Assembly: GCF_900169565.1 (NCBI RefSeq)
Contig: NZ_LT828648.1
Coordinates: forward strand, 3,198,501 to 3,262,500
From: Nitrospira japonica
GTDB taxonomy: Bacteria; Nitrospirota; Nitrospiria; Nitrospirales; Nitrospiraceae
DNA length: 64,000 nucleotides
Reading direction: 5' to 3'
A program made the translations under genes and the position numbers. The notes below the pieces were generated by a model. That model had not been told where the DNA came from, searched no databases, and saw nothing but the letters and a program-made list of their open reading frames with translations. Each line of letters begins with the position of its first letter. Positions within the stretch are counted from its first letter, which is position 1. Shown in pieces: positions 1 through 6,871 of the stretch.

Positions 1-744
1 GAAGTTTGTATGCGAATCCAGCGTGTCGGGGGAGGTCTGCTGATTTTTGACCGGACGCATGGCGAACGCCCGCACTTGCCAGTCGGTGGCTTTTCCCCAC
101 GACCAGTGGGCGCCAACAAACGAATATGGGACATTGCTGTAGAAGCTTCGCGCAATCAGCCGGCTCTTTCCAAACGCTTGGGTAAACTTGCCGATCTGCA
201 GTTCGGTCGGCTGACCTGATCCCAGAAAATTATCTGACCACAGACTGCCATAGAGCTGAAGCATGTCGTTCCGATTCTCCATGTTGCCGCTGACGATCAC
301 ACCGTAGTTGTACAACGGGCGCGCGTCCAGAAACTCCGCGTGGAATTTAAACGGCTTATAGCGCATCTCCATGTTCACGTCCGTGCGTTCCGAGAATTGC
401 GCCCCGCCGGTCGTCTCATTCTTCTTGACCGGCTGACTGTAGGACTCATAGCGGGTCCGGAAATCAACGCTCAGATGGAGCCAGTCCGGGACGTGGAGCG
501 CCTGATCAAGATGGAATTGCGATTGAGGGAGGCGTACAGGCGACCCATCCGACATCACGATGTCGTGGAGCCGTTGCACAAGAGGGCCGAACCGCGGTGA
601 TTCTTCTTCGGATGGCGACGATTCTAAAATTCGTGCAGAGTTCTCGCTCGGCGGATTCGCCGGAGAGTTCTCTTCAGCCCATGCCGCCTGAACCGTGAGC
701 GTGCTGCAGAGAAGGAGGAAGCGCAGAAGGTAACGGAGGACCAT
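1..744 (-). CDS. Alginate-export-type outer-membrane porin, N-terminal part (runs off window)
   Basis: Reading the minus strand from an ATG at 744 gives 248 codons with no stop before the window edge, so the 3' part is missing. The product starts with a hydrophobic Sec signal (Leu-rich, ending AAWA before EEN). A linker of about 60 residues follows, then the stretch LSVDFRTRYESYSQ, which resembles the opening of alginate-export/AlgE-like beta-barrels with alternating aromatic strands. These outer-membrane proteins act as porins; the substrate cannot be told here. A weak AGGG lies about 9 bases before the ATG. The fold is inferred from the strand pattern and my memory of Nitrospira homologues. 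Family fairly likely, function unknown. Confidence 0.7.
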   Translation of the reverse strand, partial: MVLRYLLRFLLLCSTLTVQAAWAEENSPANPPSENSARILESSPSEEESPRFGPLVQRLHDIVMSDGSPVRLPQSQFHLDQALHVPDWLHLSVDFRTRYESYSQPVKKNETTGGAQFSERTDVNMEMRYKPFKFHAEFLDARPLYNYGVIVSGNMENRNDMLQLYGSLWSDNFLGSGQPTELQIGKFTQAFGKSRLIARSFYSNVPYSFVGAHWSWGKATDWQVRAFAMRPVKNQQTSPDTLDSHTNF

Positions 745-861
745 GCTGAACGCCCTGTCACGCGGCAATCACAGCCATACGCCTGCCGCACCAACAAACA
801 CTCATATTCCTTGTTCTATACCGACCTACCGGTGGAAAGGTGCCGCTCGGTTGTGATCATC

Positions 862-960
862 GAGATGGCCATACACAATTGGCGACTTGGTTATAGTATT
901 CCTCGACTTTATTCAACTCGTATCACCGTAGGGTCCGGAGTTCGAATCCAGGCCATCTTC
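862..960 (+). other. tRNA-like remnant
   Basis: GAGATGG at 862-868 pairs with CCATCTT at 953-959 (one G-U), as a 7-bp acceptor stem would. TTCGAATCC at 941-949 matches a T-loop. The T-stem does not pair (only the outer and closing pairs form), no anticodon arm can be drawn, and no CCA follows. It may be a decayed tRNA or the tRNA end left by an old integration. It could also be chance. Confidence 0.25.
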
Positions 961-1037
961 GTGTCGCTGACCGTACTCGGGAACCTCTGTCGTAGAGAGA
1001 AAGAAGGGAACAGGCTGACAGATAAAGGAGGCGGGTG

Positions 1038-1075
1038 GGGGACAGTTTGTATCAATTGGTGGATAAACCGTCCCC
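1038..1075. promoter_or_regulatory. Inverted repeat upstream of sigma-54 promoter, candidate activator site
   Basis: GGGGACAGTTT at 1038-1048 and AAACCGTCCCC at 1065-1075 form an 11-bp inverted repeat with one mismatch and a 16-base spacer. It sits about 40-75 bp upstream of the -24 element, a usual place for an enhancer-binding protein to bind. GGGGACAG-type inverted repeats also occur as relics of REP-like elements, so a regulatory role is inference. Confidence 0.35.
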
Positions 1076-1113
1076 ATAGAGCAATTTTTACGTGTTAAGG
1101 CTAAAGAATGAGG

Positions 1114-1128
1114 TGGCACTGGATTTGC
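1114..1128 (+). promoter_or_regulatory. Sigma-54 (-24/-12) promoter
   Basis: TGGCAC-N5-TTGC followed by TTTT matches the RpoN consensus, with exactly ten bases between the -24 GG and the -12 GC. The start of transcription would fall near 1140, about 55 bases before the ATG of the 27-codon ORF at 1195. Confidence 0.75.
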
Positions 1129-1194
1129 TTTTCTCATGTACTTGGTACGTTGTTATGTCAGACTCGATCAAAGAGTAACGAAGGAGGATCAAGC

Positions 1195-1278
1195 ATGCAG
1201 AGTTTAGCGTTTGTACTCTCCATCATGGGTTTTGGACTTGAACTCGCCGCATTTCTTCTGACGGTTTCCGTCTTATAG
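1195..1278 (+). CDS. 27-residue hydrophobic peptide behind a sigma-54 promoter
   Basis: ATG at 1195 is preceded by AAGGAGG with good spacing. The 27 codons encode a peptide that is almost entirely one hydrophobic helix (starting MQSLAFVLSIMGFG and ending TVSVL), with one Glu inside it. This is the make-up of single-pass bacterial small membrane proteins. The unit is compact: sigma-54 promoter at 1114, strong ribosome site, ORF, stop, then two hairpins (1287-1305 and 1335-1377). I do not recognise the family. Sigma-54 control suggests a stress or nutrient-responsive peptide, by analogy with phage-shock-type membrane regulators; that is inference. It could alternatively be a leader whose RNA, not peptide, matters. 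Confidence 0.6.
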   Translation: MQSLAFVLSIMGFGLELAAFLLTVSVL

Positions 1279-1334
1279 AGCCTGACAGGCGCGATGTGGG
1301 CGCCTATTCGTGGTGCCCGCATGAATTCCACAAC

Positions 1335-1377
1335 AGAAGGCCATTCATGTTCATCTCAGAGCATGAGTGGCCCTTCT
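1335..1377 (+). terminator. Strong hairpin after the 27-residue ORF
   Basis: AGAAGGCCATTCATG and CATGAGTGGCCCTTCT form a long, nearly perfect stem around a 12-base loop. A smaller perfect hairpin (AGGCGC, 7-base loop, GCGCCT) lies at 1287-1305. Neither has a run of T after it, so the pair may terminate with Rho or protect the 3' end. I see no gene in the rest of 1279-1602. Confidence 0.5.
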
Positions 1378-1602
1378 TGCTTCCAATGACATCACGAGTT
1401 CCGCTTGTGGGATCTTCTAGGCCGCGCCCTTGGCTAATGACCAGGTGTACCGGAGCTTGCCATAGCTAAGGTATCTTGAGGAAGTAAGCTAGTTCACAAT
1501 CGCGGATGAATGGTGAGTACGAGTTCCGTAAGGGACGAAGCCAATCGAAGGGTAGGGACATACGAGGGCGGGGTTAGCCTGTATGCCTATGTCAGAGATG
1601 GA

Positions 1603-1908
1603 TCATCGAGACCCTCTAATCGGTACACGCGTCTTGCGCCGACGACGGCTCTGATCGCCGTTCTTTTCGACTTCCCCGTTCGCTTCTTCTACTGGTGAAG
1701 CTTCCGCTTTTGCTGACGCCTCTTCTGCAGGAGGCTGACTGCTCTGTTGAGCCAGATCTGCTCTGGCTTCGGCGACGATATCTTTAAACTTCTCACCGGC
1801 CTCCAAGGCAACCTCGGATACTGTATCAAACAGGTAGATCCCCCCTTTGATCAATTCCTTGGCCAAAGGACGCAACGTCGCTCCTATACCTGAAAGAATA
1901 TCAGCCAT
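1603..1908 (-). CDS. DUF5132-type small envelope protein
   Basis: The product has 101 residues. Residues 1-50 hold the helical motif LAKELIKGGIYLFDTV and a following EVALEAGEKFKDIVAEARADL, typical of DUF5132 proteins, some of which sit near gas-vesicle or magnetosome genes in other bacteria. The second half is a disordered Ala/Glu/Ser tail ending in a basic RRRRK patch. The ATG at 1908 has AAGGAGAGGA about 8 bases upstream. It is divergent from the gene at 2213, with a 304-bp shared upstream region in which I see no clear promoter. The biochemical role of the family is not established. The basic tail could bind nucleic acid or acidic lipid; that is speculation. Confidence 0.7.
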   Translation of the reverse strand: MADILSGIGATLRPLAKELIKGGIYLFDTVSEVALEAGEKFKDIVAEARADLAQQSSQPPAEEASAKAEASPVEEANGEVEKNGDQSRRRRKTRVPIRGSR

Positions 1909-2212
1909 CGGTGTCTTTCCTCTCCTTGGAGACTCGTCGGTCTCTTATTTCAATGCCTCGAACAGCCACATTCGGCCCTCCGGCGCATGAGCATGAGCTG
2001 ATCGTATGAGGTCTTGGAAGCCTAATTGCCAGATCTGGGCGGTCATTTTGAACGAACAAACCTTTTGCGGTCAATCCCCAGAGTTTATTCAGACTGCCGG
2101 ATAGCCGTGCAACATCCGCTCAAGGCCTGCTCACAATGCGAAGACTAATTTACAAACCGATTGAATTTCAGCTAGAGTACTCCATCTTCGTGGTCTCTCT
2201 AGGAGGTGAACG

Positions 2213-2581
2213 ATGCAGGAAGGCACAGCTGGGACGATTGACACAGATCGGACCGAATCAACCTCTTGGACCGACTCGGTTGCCCCGGGCGGCAACAGCG
2301 TGCTCAGGACGGTGGAGGACGGCGTCAACTCGGCTGGCCACGCCACGTGGGAATTTTTTCATCACCTCCCCGGTCACGGAGCGGTTATTGGCGGGGCAAT
2401 GGGTCTCGGCGCTGCCATGGTCGTTGGCGTCGCTGAATTAGCGACGGCGTGCTTTGCAGGCTATGTCAGCTACCGCATTTTCGCGTATGGTGAATCGCTA
2501 TGCGAGGCCATTGAAAACGCCATCAAGTTTGAATCCGGCAAACTCGACAAGGAAGAAATCGACAAGCCCATCCCGGATTGA
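2213..2581 (+). CDS. Conserved-looking small membrane protein of unknown function
   Basis: The ATG at 2213 follows a textbook AGGAGGTGAACG. The 122-residue product has a Ser/Thr/Asp-rich N-terminus of about 45 residues, an amphipathic segment with HATWEFFHHLPGHG, and one glycine/alanine-rich hydrophobic stretch (about residues 58-85) that looks like a membrane helix of the glycine-zipper kind. An acidic C-terminus ends DKPIPD. It is divergent from the DUF5132 gene, and both are small proteins with one hydrophobic helix, so a shared envelope role is plausible. I do not recognise a family. A longer overlapping frame at 2136 lacks a ribosome site and is rejected. Confidence 0.65.
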   Translation: MQEGTAGTIDTDRTESTSWTDSVAPGGNSVLRTVEDGVNSAGHATWEFFHHLPGHGAVIGGAMGLGAAMVVGVAELATACFAGYVSYRIFAYGESLCEAIENAIKFESGKLDKEEIDKPIPD

Positions 2582-2665
2582 GCCAGCGTATCCATCACCC
2601 GCCACAATCCGACGAGAAATCGTCCGCCAGACCCTGGTTTCTCCCTCGTGCGATTCAAAACATCT

Positions 2666-3391
2666 CTAGTGCTTCATCGTCGGCAGGTTGAACTGTGTCC
2701 CGTTCAGCACCGCATATGCGGTACCCGGCCACACGAAATGCCGGCCTTCCGGTGCGTGGATTTGAATGCCGGTGAACAGGCCATAGTCGCTTCGCATGGG
2801 ATCGACAGTGAGTCGAATCATCCGTTCGAGCTCCTCGACGATGACCGCATGGGCAATTCTGGTCAAAGAGAGCAGATTCGGAACCTCGCCGTACTTGAGC
2901 TTGCGCAAAAGATGTTGCTTGAGAATACTCTGCTCCAAGTCGTCGGGATCGAGCGCCAATTCGAGAGCCCCGTTCGCAAGTTCGTGGTGAAACGCCACTA
3001 AGGCACCGCAGGCATGAGAGACCTTCTGGCGACCTGGTCGGTAATAGTTCCCGAATTCTCCCTGAGCATCGATCGCGATGTGAGGCAGCGCATAATAGGC
3101 ATATCGCTCTCGGCCATGTTCAATCGGAGCATGTTGCTGAGCGGCTGAGAACCCCGTCTTGCCCAAGGTGAGCATTCCCCCGAGGCTGGAAAACGTGAAG
3201 ACCTCTCCCCACGTTTTCTCGATAGCTTCCACGAGGGATAAGGCGACCTCATCGCGGCAGACACTGGCGAATGCGATGGTATTCTCCGCCCGAAATCCGT
3301 GGCAGTGGAGTGCCTCATGCGACCCGGCAACGAAGCGGTCCTGCGACACAGCCCCGGGAAACTCACGCGCCAGTGATGATTTCCAGCTCAT
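2666..3391 (-). CDS. LCIB-type (theta class) carbonic anhydrase
   Basis: The 241-residue product matches the limiting-CO2-inducible protein B/C family of zinc carbonic anhydrases. Candidate zinc ligands and catalytic residues follow the family order: C45 in CRDE (Arg46 and Asp47 being the expected dyad), H87 in QQHAP, the PHIAID segment at 103-108, and C128 in SHACGA. The central 64-82 stretch rich in Gly and Ser also fits. The family interconverts CO2 and bicarbonate; no signal peptide is seen, so it should act in the cytoplasm. In an autotroph it could balance CO2 and bicarbonate for carbon fixation. It stands alone, convergent with the gene at 2213. Activity is inferred from motifs. Confidence 0.8.
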   Translation of the reverse strand: MSWKSSLAREFPGAVSQDRFVAGSHEALHCHGFRAENTIAFASVCRDEVALSLVEAIEKTWGEVFTFSSLGGMLTLGKTGFSAAQQHAPIEHGRERYAYYALPHIAIDAQGEFGNYYRPGRQKVSHACGALVAFHHELANGALELALDPDDLEQSILKQHLLRKLKYGEVPNLLSLTRIAHAVIVEELERMIRLTVDPMRSDYGLFTGIQIHAPEGRHFVWPGTAYAVLNGTQFNLPTMKH

Positions 3392-3696
3392 TTCTTGTTC
3401 GGGATGGAGTTCATGTGCTGCGATCGATGGTTTCCCGCACAGTAGCCGAAATCACCATGGGATTCCATATGCTTGAACGGCCAATCCATTCTCAAGCCAT
3501 TTGATCCATCACAGCCACTCAATTCAATTCCCTCGGACGATCACACGATTGAAACGGAAACCCGGGCTGAGGAATAGACCTGAAAAACAGACGTCGCCCA
3601 CATTGCGGCGAAGCGGCGCGTGCAAGCACTTGCGTCGCTGTCTGAATTAGTAGTACGCTCGCCTCACTGTTCTCCATACTCGCGCCATTCCAAAGA

Positions 3697-3864
3697 ATGA
3701 CCACGCGATACACGATTCAGGCGCTGCTTCCGGCTCTTCTTTTTCTGCTCTTCGGATGCCACCCGGACCGTCCGATCCCGCAACCGATAATGACCGCCTC
3801 TCTTATGACAGAGGAAAACGTGACGCTGTCGGCCGACAGGGTCGTCCACAGGTTCGTACGATAG
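3697..3864 (+). CDS. Possible 55-residue lipoprotein, perhaps a truncated gene
   Basis: ATG at 3697 opens 55 codons: a basic start, hydrophobic core ALLPALLFLL, then the lipobox FGC at residue 21, which is a good lipoprotein signal. The mature part is only about 35 residues with no recognisable domain, and the frame ends abruptly at 3864. It may be a genuine small lipoprotein or the surviving 5' end of a longer gene. No good ribosome site is visible. Confidence 0.35.
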   Translation: MTTRYTIQALLPALLFLLFGCHPDRPIPQPIMTASLMTEENVTLSADRVVHRFVR

Positions 3865-3965
3865 AGCCGTTTTCTTGCCTCGACCGTATCGAGGACAACA
3901 GCGCGTGAAGCCTGCCGATTTGCTTCTTGTCCCCAGCAAAACCCTTAGGCTGTGGATATTGAGGT

Positions 3966-4145
3966 CTAGGGCCGAATGTCCCGGGCGCCTACCGATAGGG
4001 CGCGGGCTGCGGCATGATCCTCGAGCCAAAAATGTGCAACAAATACGGGATTCCTTGATTCGACCACTACAAATAGTGGCACGTCTCCTGAGGCACCTAT
4101 GCCTAAAAAATAGGCAATTTGATCGATAATGCGTCTAGTGCTCAT
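3966..4145 (-). CDS. Possible 59-residue protein, unknown
   Basis: ATG at 4145 has AGGTGA five bases upstream. The product starts MSTRRIIDQIAYFLGIGAS and has a mixed, protein-like composition with a hydrophobic PLFVVV segment, ending RDIRP. Codon use is much more AT-rich than in neighbouring genes. Two perfect 6-bp hairpins (4064-4079 and 4100-4116) lie inside the frame. It could be a small acquired gene or a chance frame. I see no other convincing gene between 3865 and 4353. Confidence 0.35.
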   Translation of the reverse strand: MSTRRIIDQIAYFLGIGASGDVPLFVVVESRNPVFVAHFWLEDHAAARALSVGARDIRP

Positions 4146-4179
4146 TTCGCTCACCTATCACAACTACTTGTACACAGCA

Positions 4180-4188
4180 TTATCCACA
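4180..4188 (+). promoter_or_regulatory. DnaA-box match
   Basis: TTATCCACA is an exact DnaA box. A nine-base near-match on the other strand lies around 3950 (TGTGGATAT). There is no dnaA, dnaN, gidA or AT-rich unwinding region nearby, so an origin is not supported. Confidence 0.3.
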
Positions 4189-4353
4189 GAAGATGGGGAC
4201 TAAGCGTTTTCATGCCGGAGCTGTCGGACTCGGCAACACTGTTCTTGTTTCGTTTTATCATTGCGAATTTACTCACTCGTCACTTCTTGACAGAGGCGGG
4301 GAGACGGGCCTAGCCTGCCGCAGTCACGACCTCGACACGTTGCGGAAGAGAGG

Positions 4354-5094
4354 ATGGCCATGCGAGTGCTTGCTTACCTATTCGTGCTGTTGATCATTCC
4401 TGGTGCTGTTCAGGCCGGTGGGGGAGCAGGACCGGACATCCCGACTTTGACGGTCAACGGCAACGGTGTCGTGACCGTTCAACCCGACACGGCCTTTGTC
4501 ACGGTGGGAATGGAAACGGCCGCCAAGTCCTTGTCCGAGGCCCAGCGCCTGAACAGCATGACGATGCAGAAGGTGATGGATCGGTTGCAGCAGCAATTGA
4601 AAATCGAAAAAGAGCGTATTCAAACCTCGTCGTTCAACGTCATGCCACAGTACAGGCCTCCGAGCAAACACCCGGTGGATGCACCGGCTGCGGCGCCCGA
4701 GATCGTCGGCTATACCGTCAGCAATCGGATTACGGTCGAGATCCGTGATCTGCAGAAAGTGGCCGCAGTGATCGAAGAAACCTCGGCCGCAGGGGCCAAC
4801 CACTTTCAGGGGCTGCAGTGGGGACTGCGCGACGAGCAGCAGGCACGCCTGCAGGCACTCAAGCTGGCAGCGGGCAAGGCCCGCGAAAAAGCCGCGACCC
4901 TGAGCGAAGCGTTGAGTCTCAAACTCGCCCGGTTGATGAACGTGACCGAAGGCGTCCAGTTCATCCGTCCCGCTCCCTATGCAGGCCGCGCCATGATGGC
5001 CGCAGACAGCGGTGGAGGAGACATCCCCCTCCTGTCCGGAGAGATGAGAGTCGAGGCGACGGTCACGCTGAGCTACGAAATCAGCAAGGACTAG
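4354..5094 (+). CDS. SIMPL-domain (DUF541) periplasmic protein
   Basis: The 246-residue product has a Sec signal (MAMRVLAYLFVLLIIPGAVQA) and then the whole SIMPL/DUF541 domain: TLTVNGNGVVTVQPDTAFVTVGMET at the front, the helical RLNSMTMQKVMDRLQQQL segment, YTVSNRITVEIRDL in the middle and a terminal EATVTLSYEI strand. Members such as E. coli YggE are periplasmic and linked to oxidative stress; their activity is unclear. GGAAGAGAGG precedes the start; the second ATG, six bases on, is also possible. It is monocistronic by spacing. Confidence 0.85.
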   Translation: MAMRVLAYLFVLLIIPGAVQAGGGAGPDIPTLTVNGNGVVTVQPDTAFVTVGMETAAKSLSEAQRLNSMTMQKVMDRLQQQLKIEKERIQTSSFNVMPQYRPPSKHPVDAPAAAPEIVGYTVSNRITVEIRDLQKVAAVIEETSAAGANHFQGLQWGLRDEQQARLQALKLAAGKAREKAATLSEALSLKLARLMNVTEGVQFIRPAPYAGRAMMAADSGGGDIPLLSGEMRVEATVTLSYEISKD

Positions 5095-5259
5095 TGAAGA
5101 CAAGCGGTACGGTGCGCATTTCGAGCCCACCCGATCATTTCTCCCACTCGTGACACCTGGATGACACAGGCAGTGGCGACAAAAGGAGACGGAGTTAAAC
5201 CGCCGCCTTGCCAATACGCGTAGATCATGAAAGACGCCGGCTGGCGCGGTTCTTGTACC

Positions 5260-5289
5260 TTGTTTGAGCTGCATGTCATTTTGTATAGT
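5260..5289 (+). promoter_or_regulatory. Candidate sigma-70 promoter
   Basis: TTGTTT at 5260 and TATAGT at 5284 are 18 bases apart, with transcription expected near 5296. This supports the ATG at 5332 rather than the in-frame ATG at 5227 as the start of the next gene. Confidence 0.4.
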
Positions 5290-5331
5290 GGCAGCATCGA
5301 GGCAGTATCAAGAACGATCGATGATAAGAAT

Positions 5332-5760
5332 ATGATGAAATCGCTCCTTATATTCGCTTCAACCTGCTGCTCGGCCCTGCTGTTGTGGTCAGCCGTGGCC
5401 GCCTCGGATTTGGACCGTTCGATGGTGATCGGCGGACACATCGTGCCGCTCGGTCCCGAGACATTTGGGAAACGTTCCGGGCTGATCGGCAATACGGTGC
5501 AGCCGGTTCCTGACCAAGGGGCTGCCTCCTCATCCACCCAGGTCTTTCGAGACATTCCCTCGATCAGCGGCAGCTATTCAATCGGCGGTCAGATGTTCTT
5601 GCCGTACGTCGGCGCGGGGTTCGGAAACGGATATGCTACTGACTTGGACCGTTCTCTGCACCGGCTTCCGACGATTAGTTCGGACCAGGGATTGCATAAT
5701 CAATTCGGTCAAAGCGTTGCGCCCAACGAATTTCAGATGGGTATCCGCATCCCCTTCTAA
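5332..5760 (+). CDS. Secreted protein of unknown function
   Basis: From the ATG at 5332 the product has 142 residues and a clear Sec signal (MMKSLLIFASTCCSALLLWSA, cleaved near AVAA-SD). The mature protein contains the twice-used phrase DLDRS (right after the signal and near residue 103) and a segment rich in Gly and aromatic residues (SGSYSIGGQMFLPYVGAGFGNGY), suggestive of a small periplasmic or outer-membrane-associated protein. It ends in IPF, a terminal aromatic as in barrel proteins. An upstream in-frame ATG at 5227 would bury the signal and precede the likely promoter. No family recognised. Confidence 0.6.
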   Translation: MMKSLLIFASTCCSALLLWSAVAASDLDRSMVIGGHIVPLGPETFGKRSGLIGNTVQPVPDQGAASSSTQVFRDIPSISGSYSIGGQMFLPYVGAGFGNGYATDLDRSLHRLPTISSDQGLHNQFGQSVAPNEFQMGIRIPF

Positions 5761-5884
5761 GTCGCCTTTTCTGCCAGTCCCATTCTCGCCAGGATGTCCG
5801 ATCGATTCGCCACGCGTCGAATAGCCGCGTGCCGCATTGATTCCGTTATGATAGGCTTCCACGGACCATCGGGGAACCACGATC

Positions 5885-6853
5885 ATGCAATACCGTCATC
5901 TCGGTCGCTCAGGCGTCAGGGTCAGCCGTCTCTGTCTCGGCACCATGAATTTTGGACCGCAGACGAGCGAGATGGACAGCTTTACCGTGATGGACCGTGC
6001 GCTTGAACTCGGCATCAACTTTTTCGATACCGCGAACGTCTACGGATGGAAAACGGGGGAGGGATGGACGGAGCAGATCGTCGGGCGCTGGCTCGCGCAA
6101 GGAGGGCGCCGTGACCAGATCGTACTGGCGACGAAAGTGTATGGCCGCATGGGCGACCGGCCGAACGAATCTCGATTGTCGGCCCTTCACATCAAGCGGG
6201 CCTGCGAAGCCAGCCTCCGCAGACTCCATACGGACTGCATCGATGTGTATCAGATGCACCACATCGATCGGGACACTCCGTGGGATGAAATCTGGCAGGC
6301 CATGGAACAACTGGTGCGGGAAGGGAAGGTGATTTACATCGGCAGCAGTAACTTCGCCGGCTGGCACCTCGCCCAAGCGCAAGAACTGGCCCGCAACCGC
6401 CATTTCCTCGGGCTCGTCTCGGAGCAGAGCCTGTACAATCTGACCGAGCGGACGATCGAACTGGAAGTGATTCCGGCCTGTCAGGCGTATGGGATCGGTC
6501 TGATTCCCTGGAGTCCGCTTGCACGAGGGCTGTTGGCGGGAGCCCTCGAATCGGCGGCGGCGGGCCGACGAGCCGATCCGGAGGTCCGGAAGGACGTCGA
6601 TACCCACCGCCACAAACTGGAGACCTATGAGGCGCTCTGTCGCCGGCTCGGGGAACGTCCTGCGGACGTGGCACTCGCCTGGCTGCTTCACCAAGAATCC
6701 GTCACGGCTCCGATCATTGGGCCGCGCACGGTGGAGCAATTGAACGAGAGCATCCGGGCACTGGCCCTCACCTTGAACCGCGAGACGTTGAAGCGGCTGG
6801 ACGAGATCTTTCCCGGTCCCGGCGCTCCCGCGCCGGAAGCCTACGCCTGGTGA
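5885..6853 (+). CDS. Aldo/keto reductase
   Basis: This is a full-length 322-residue NADPH-dependent aldo/keto reductase of the (beta/alpha)8 type. The catalytic tetrad is visible: D48 (FFDTAN), Y53 (NVYG), K84 (ATKVYG) and H125/H126 (YQMHHID). The nucleotide-binding C-terminal GPRTVEQLNES is present. It resembles the YajO/Tas-like and voltage-gated-channel-beta-like branch, which reduces aldehydes or ketones of unknown identity in the cytoplasm. The start matches family N-termini (MQYRHLGRSG). It is flanked by the secreted protein upstream and a convergent DUF4403 gene 18 bp downstream, so it is probably transcribed alone. Confidence 0.9.
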   Translation: MQYRHLGRSGVRVSRLCLGTMNFGPQTSEMDSFTVMDRALELGINFFDTANVYGWKTGEGWTEQIVGRWLAQGGRRDQIVLATKVYGRMGDRPNESRLSALHIKRACEASLRRLHTDCIDVYQMHHIDRDTPWDEIWQAMEQLVREGKVIYIGSSNFAGWHLAQAQELARNRHFLGLVSEQSLYNLTERTIELEVIPACQAYGIGLIPWSPLARGLLAGALESAAAGRRADPEVRKDVDTHRHKLETYEALCRRLGERPADVALAWLLHQESVTAPIIGPRTVEQLNESIRALALTLNRETLKRLDEIFPGPGAPAPEAYAW

Positions 6854-6871
6854 GGGCCGATCCGCTGACCA

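Noticed and set aside
4100-4200. Replication origin
   Set aside because: Only one exact DnaA box, no dnaA or other origin-linked gene, and no AT-rich unwinding element.
5289-5303. Sigma-54 promoter before the secreted protein (TGGCAGCATCGAGGC)
   Set aside because: The GG-N10-GC spacing fits, but the -12 part is AGGC and the leader would be under 20 bases; a sigma-70 candidate fits better.
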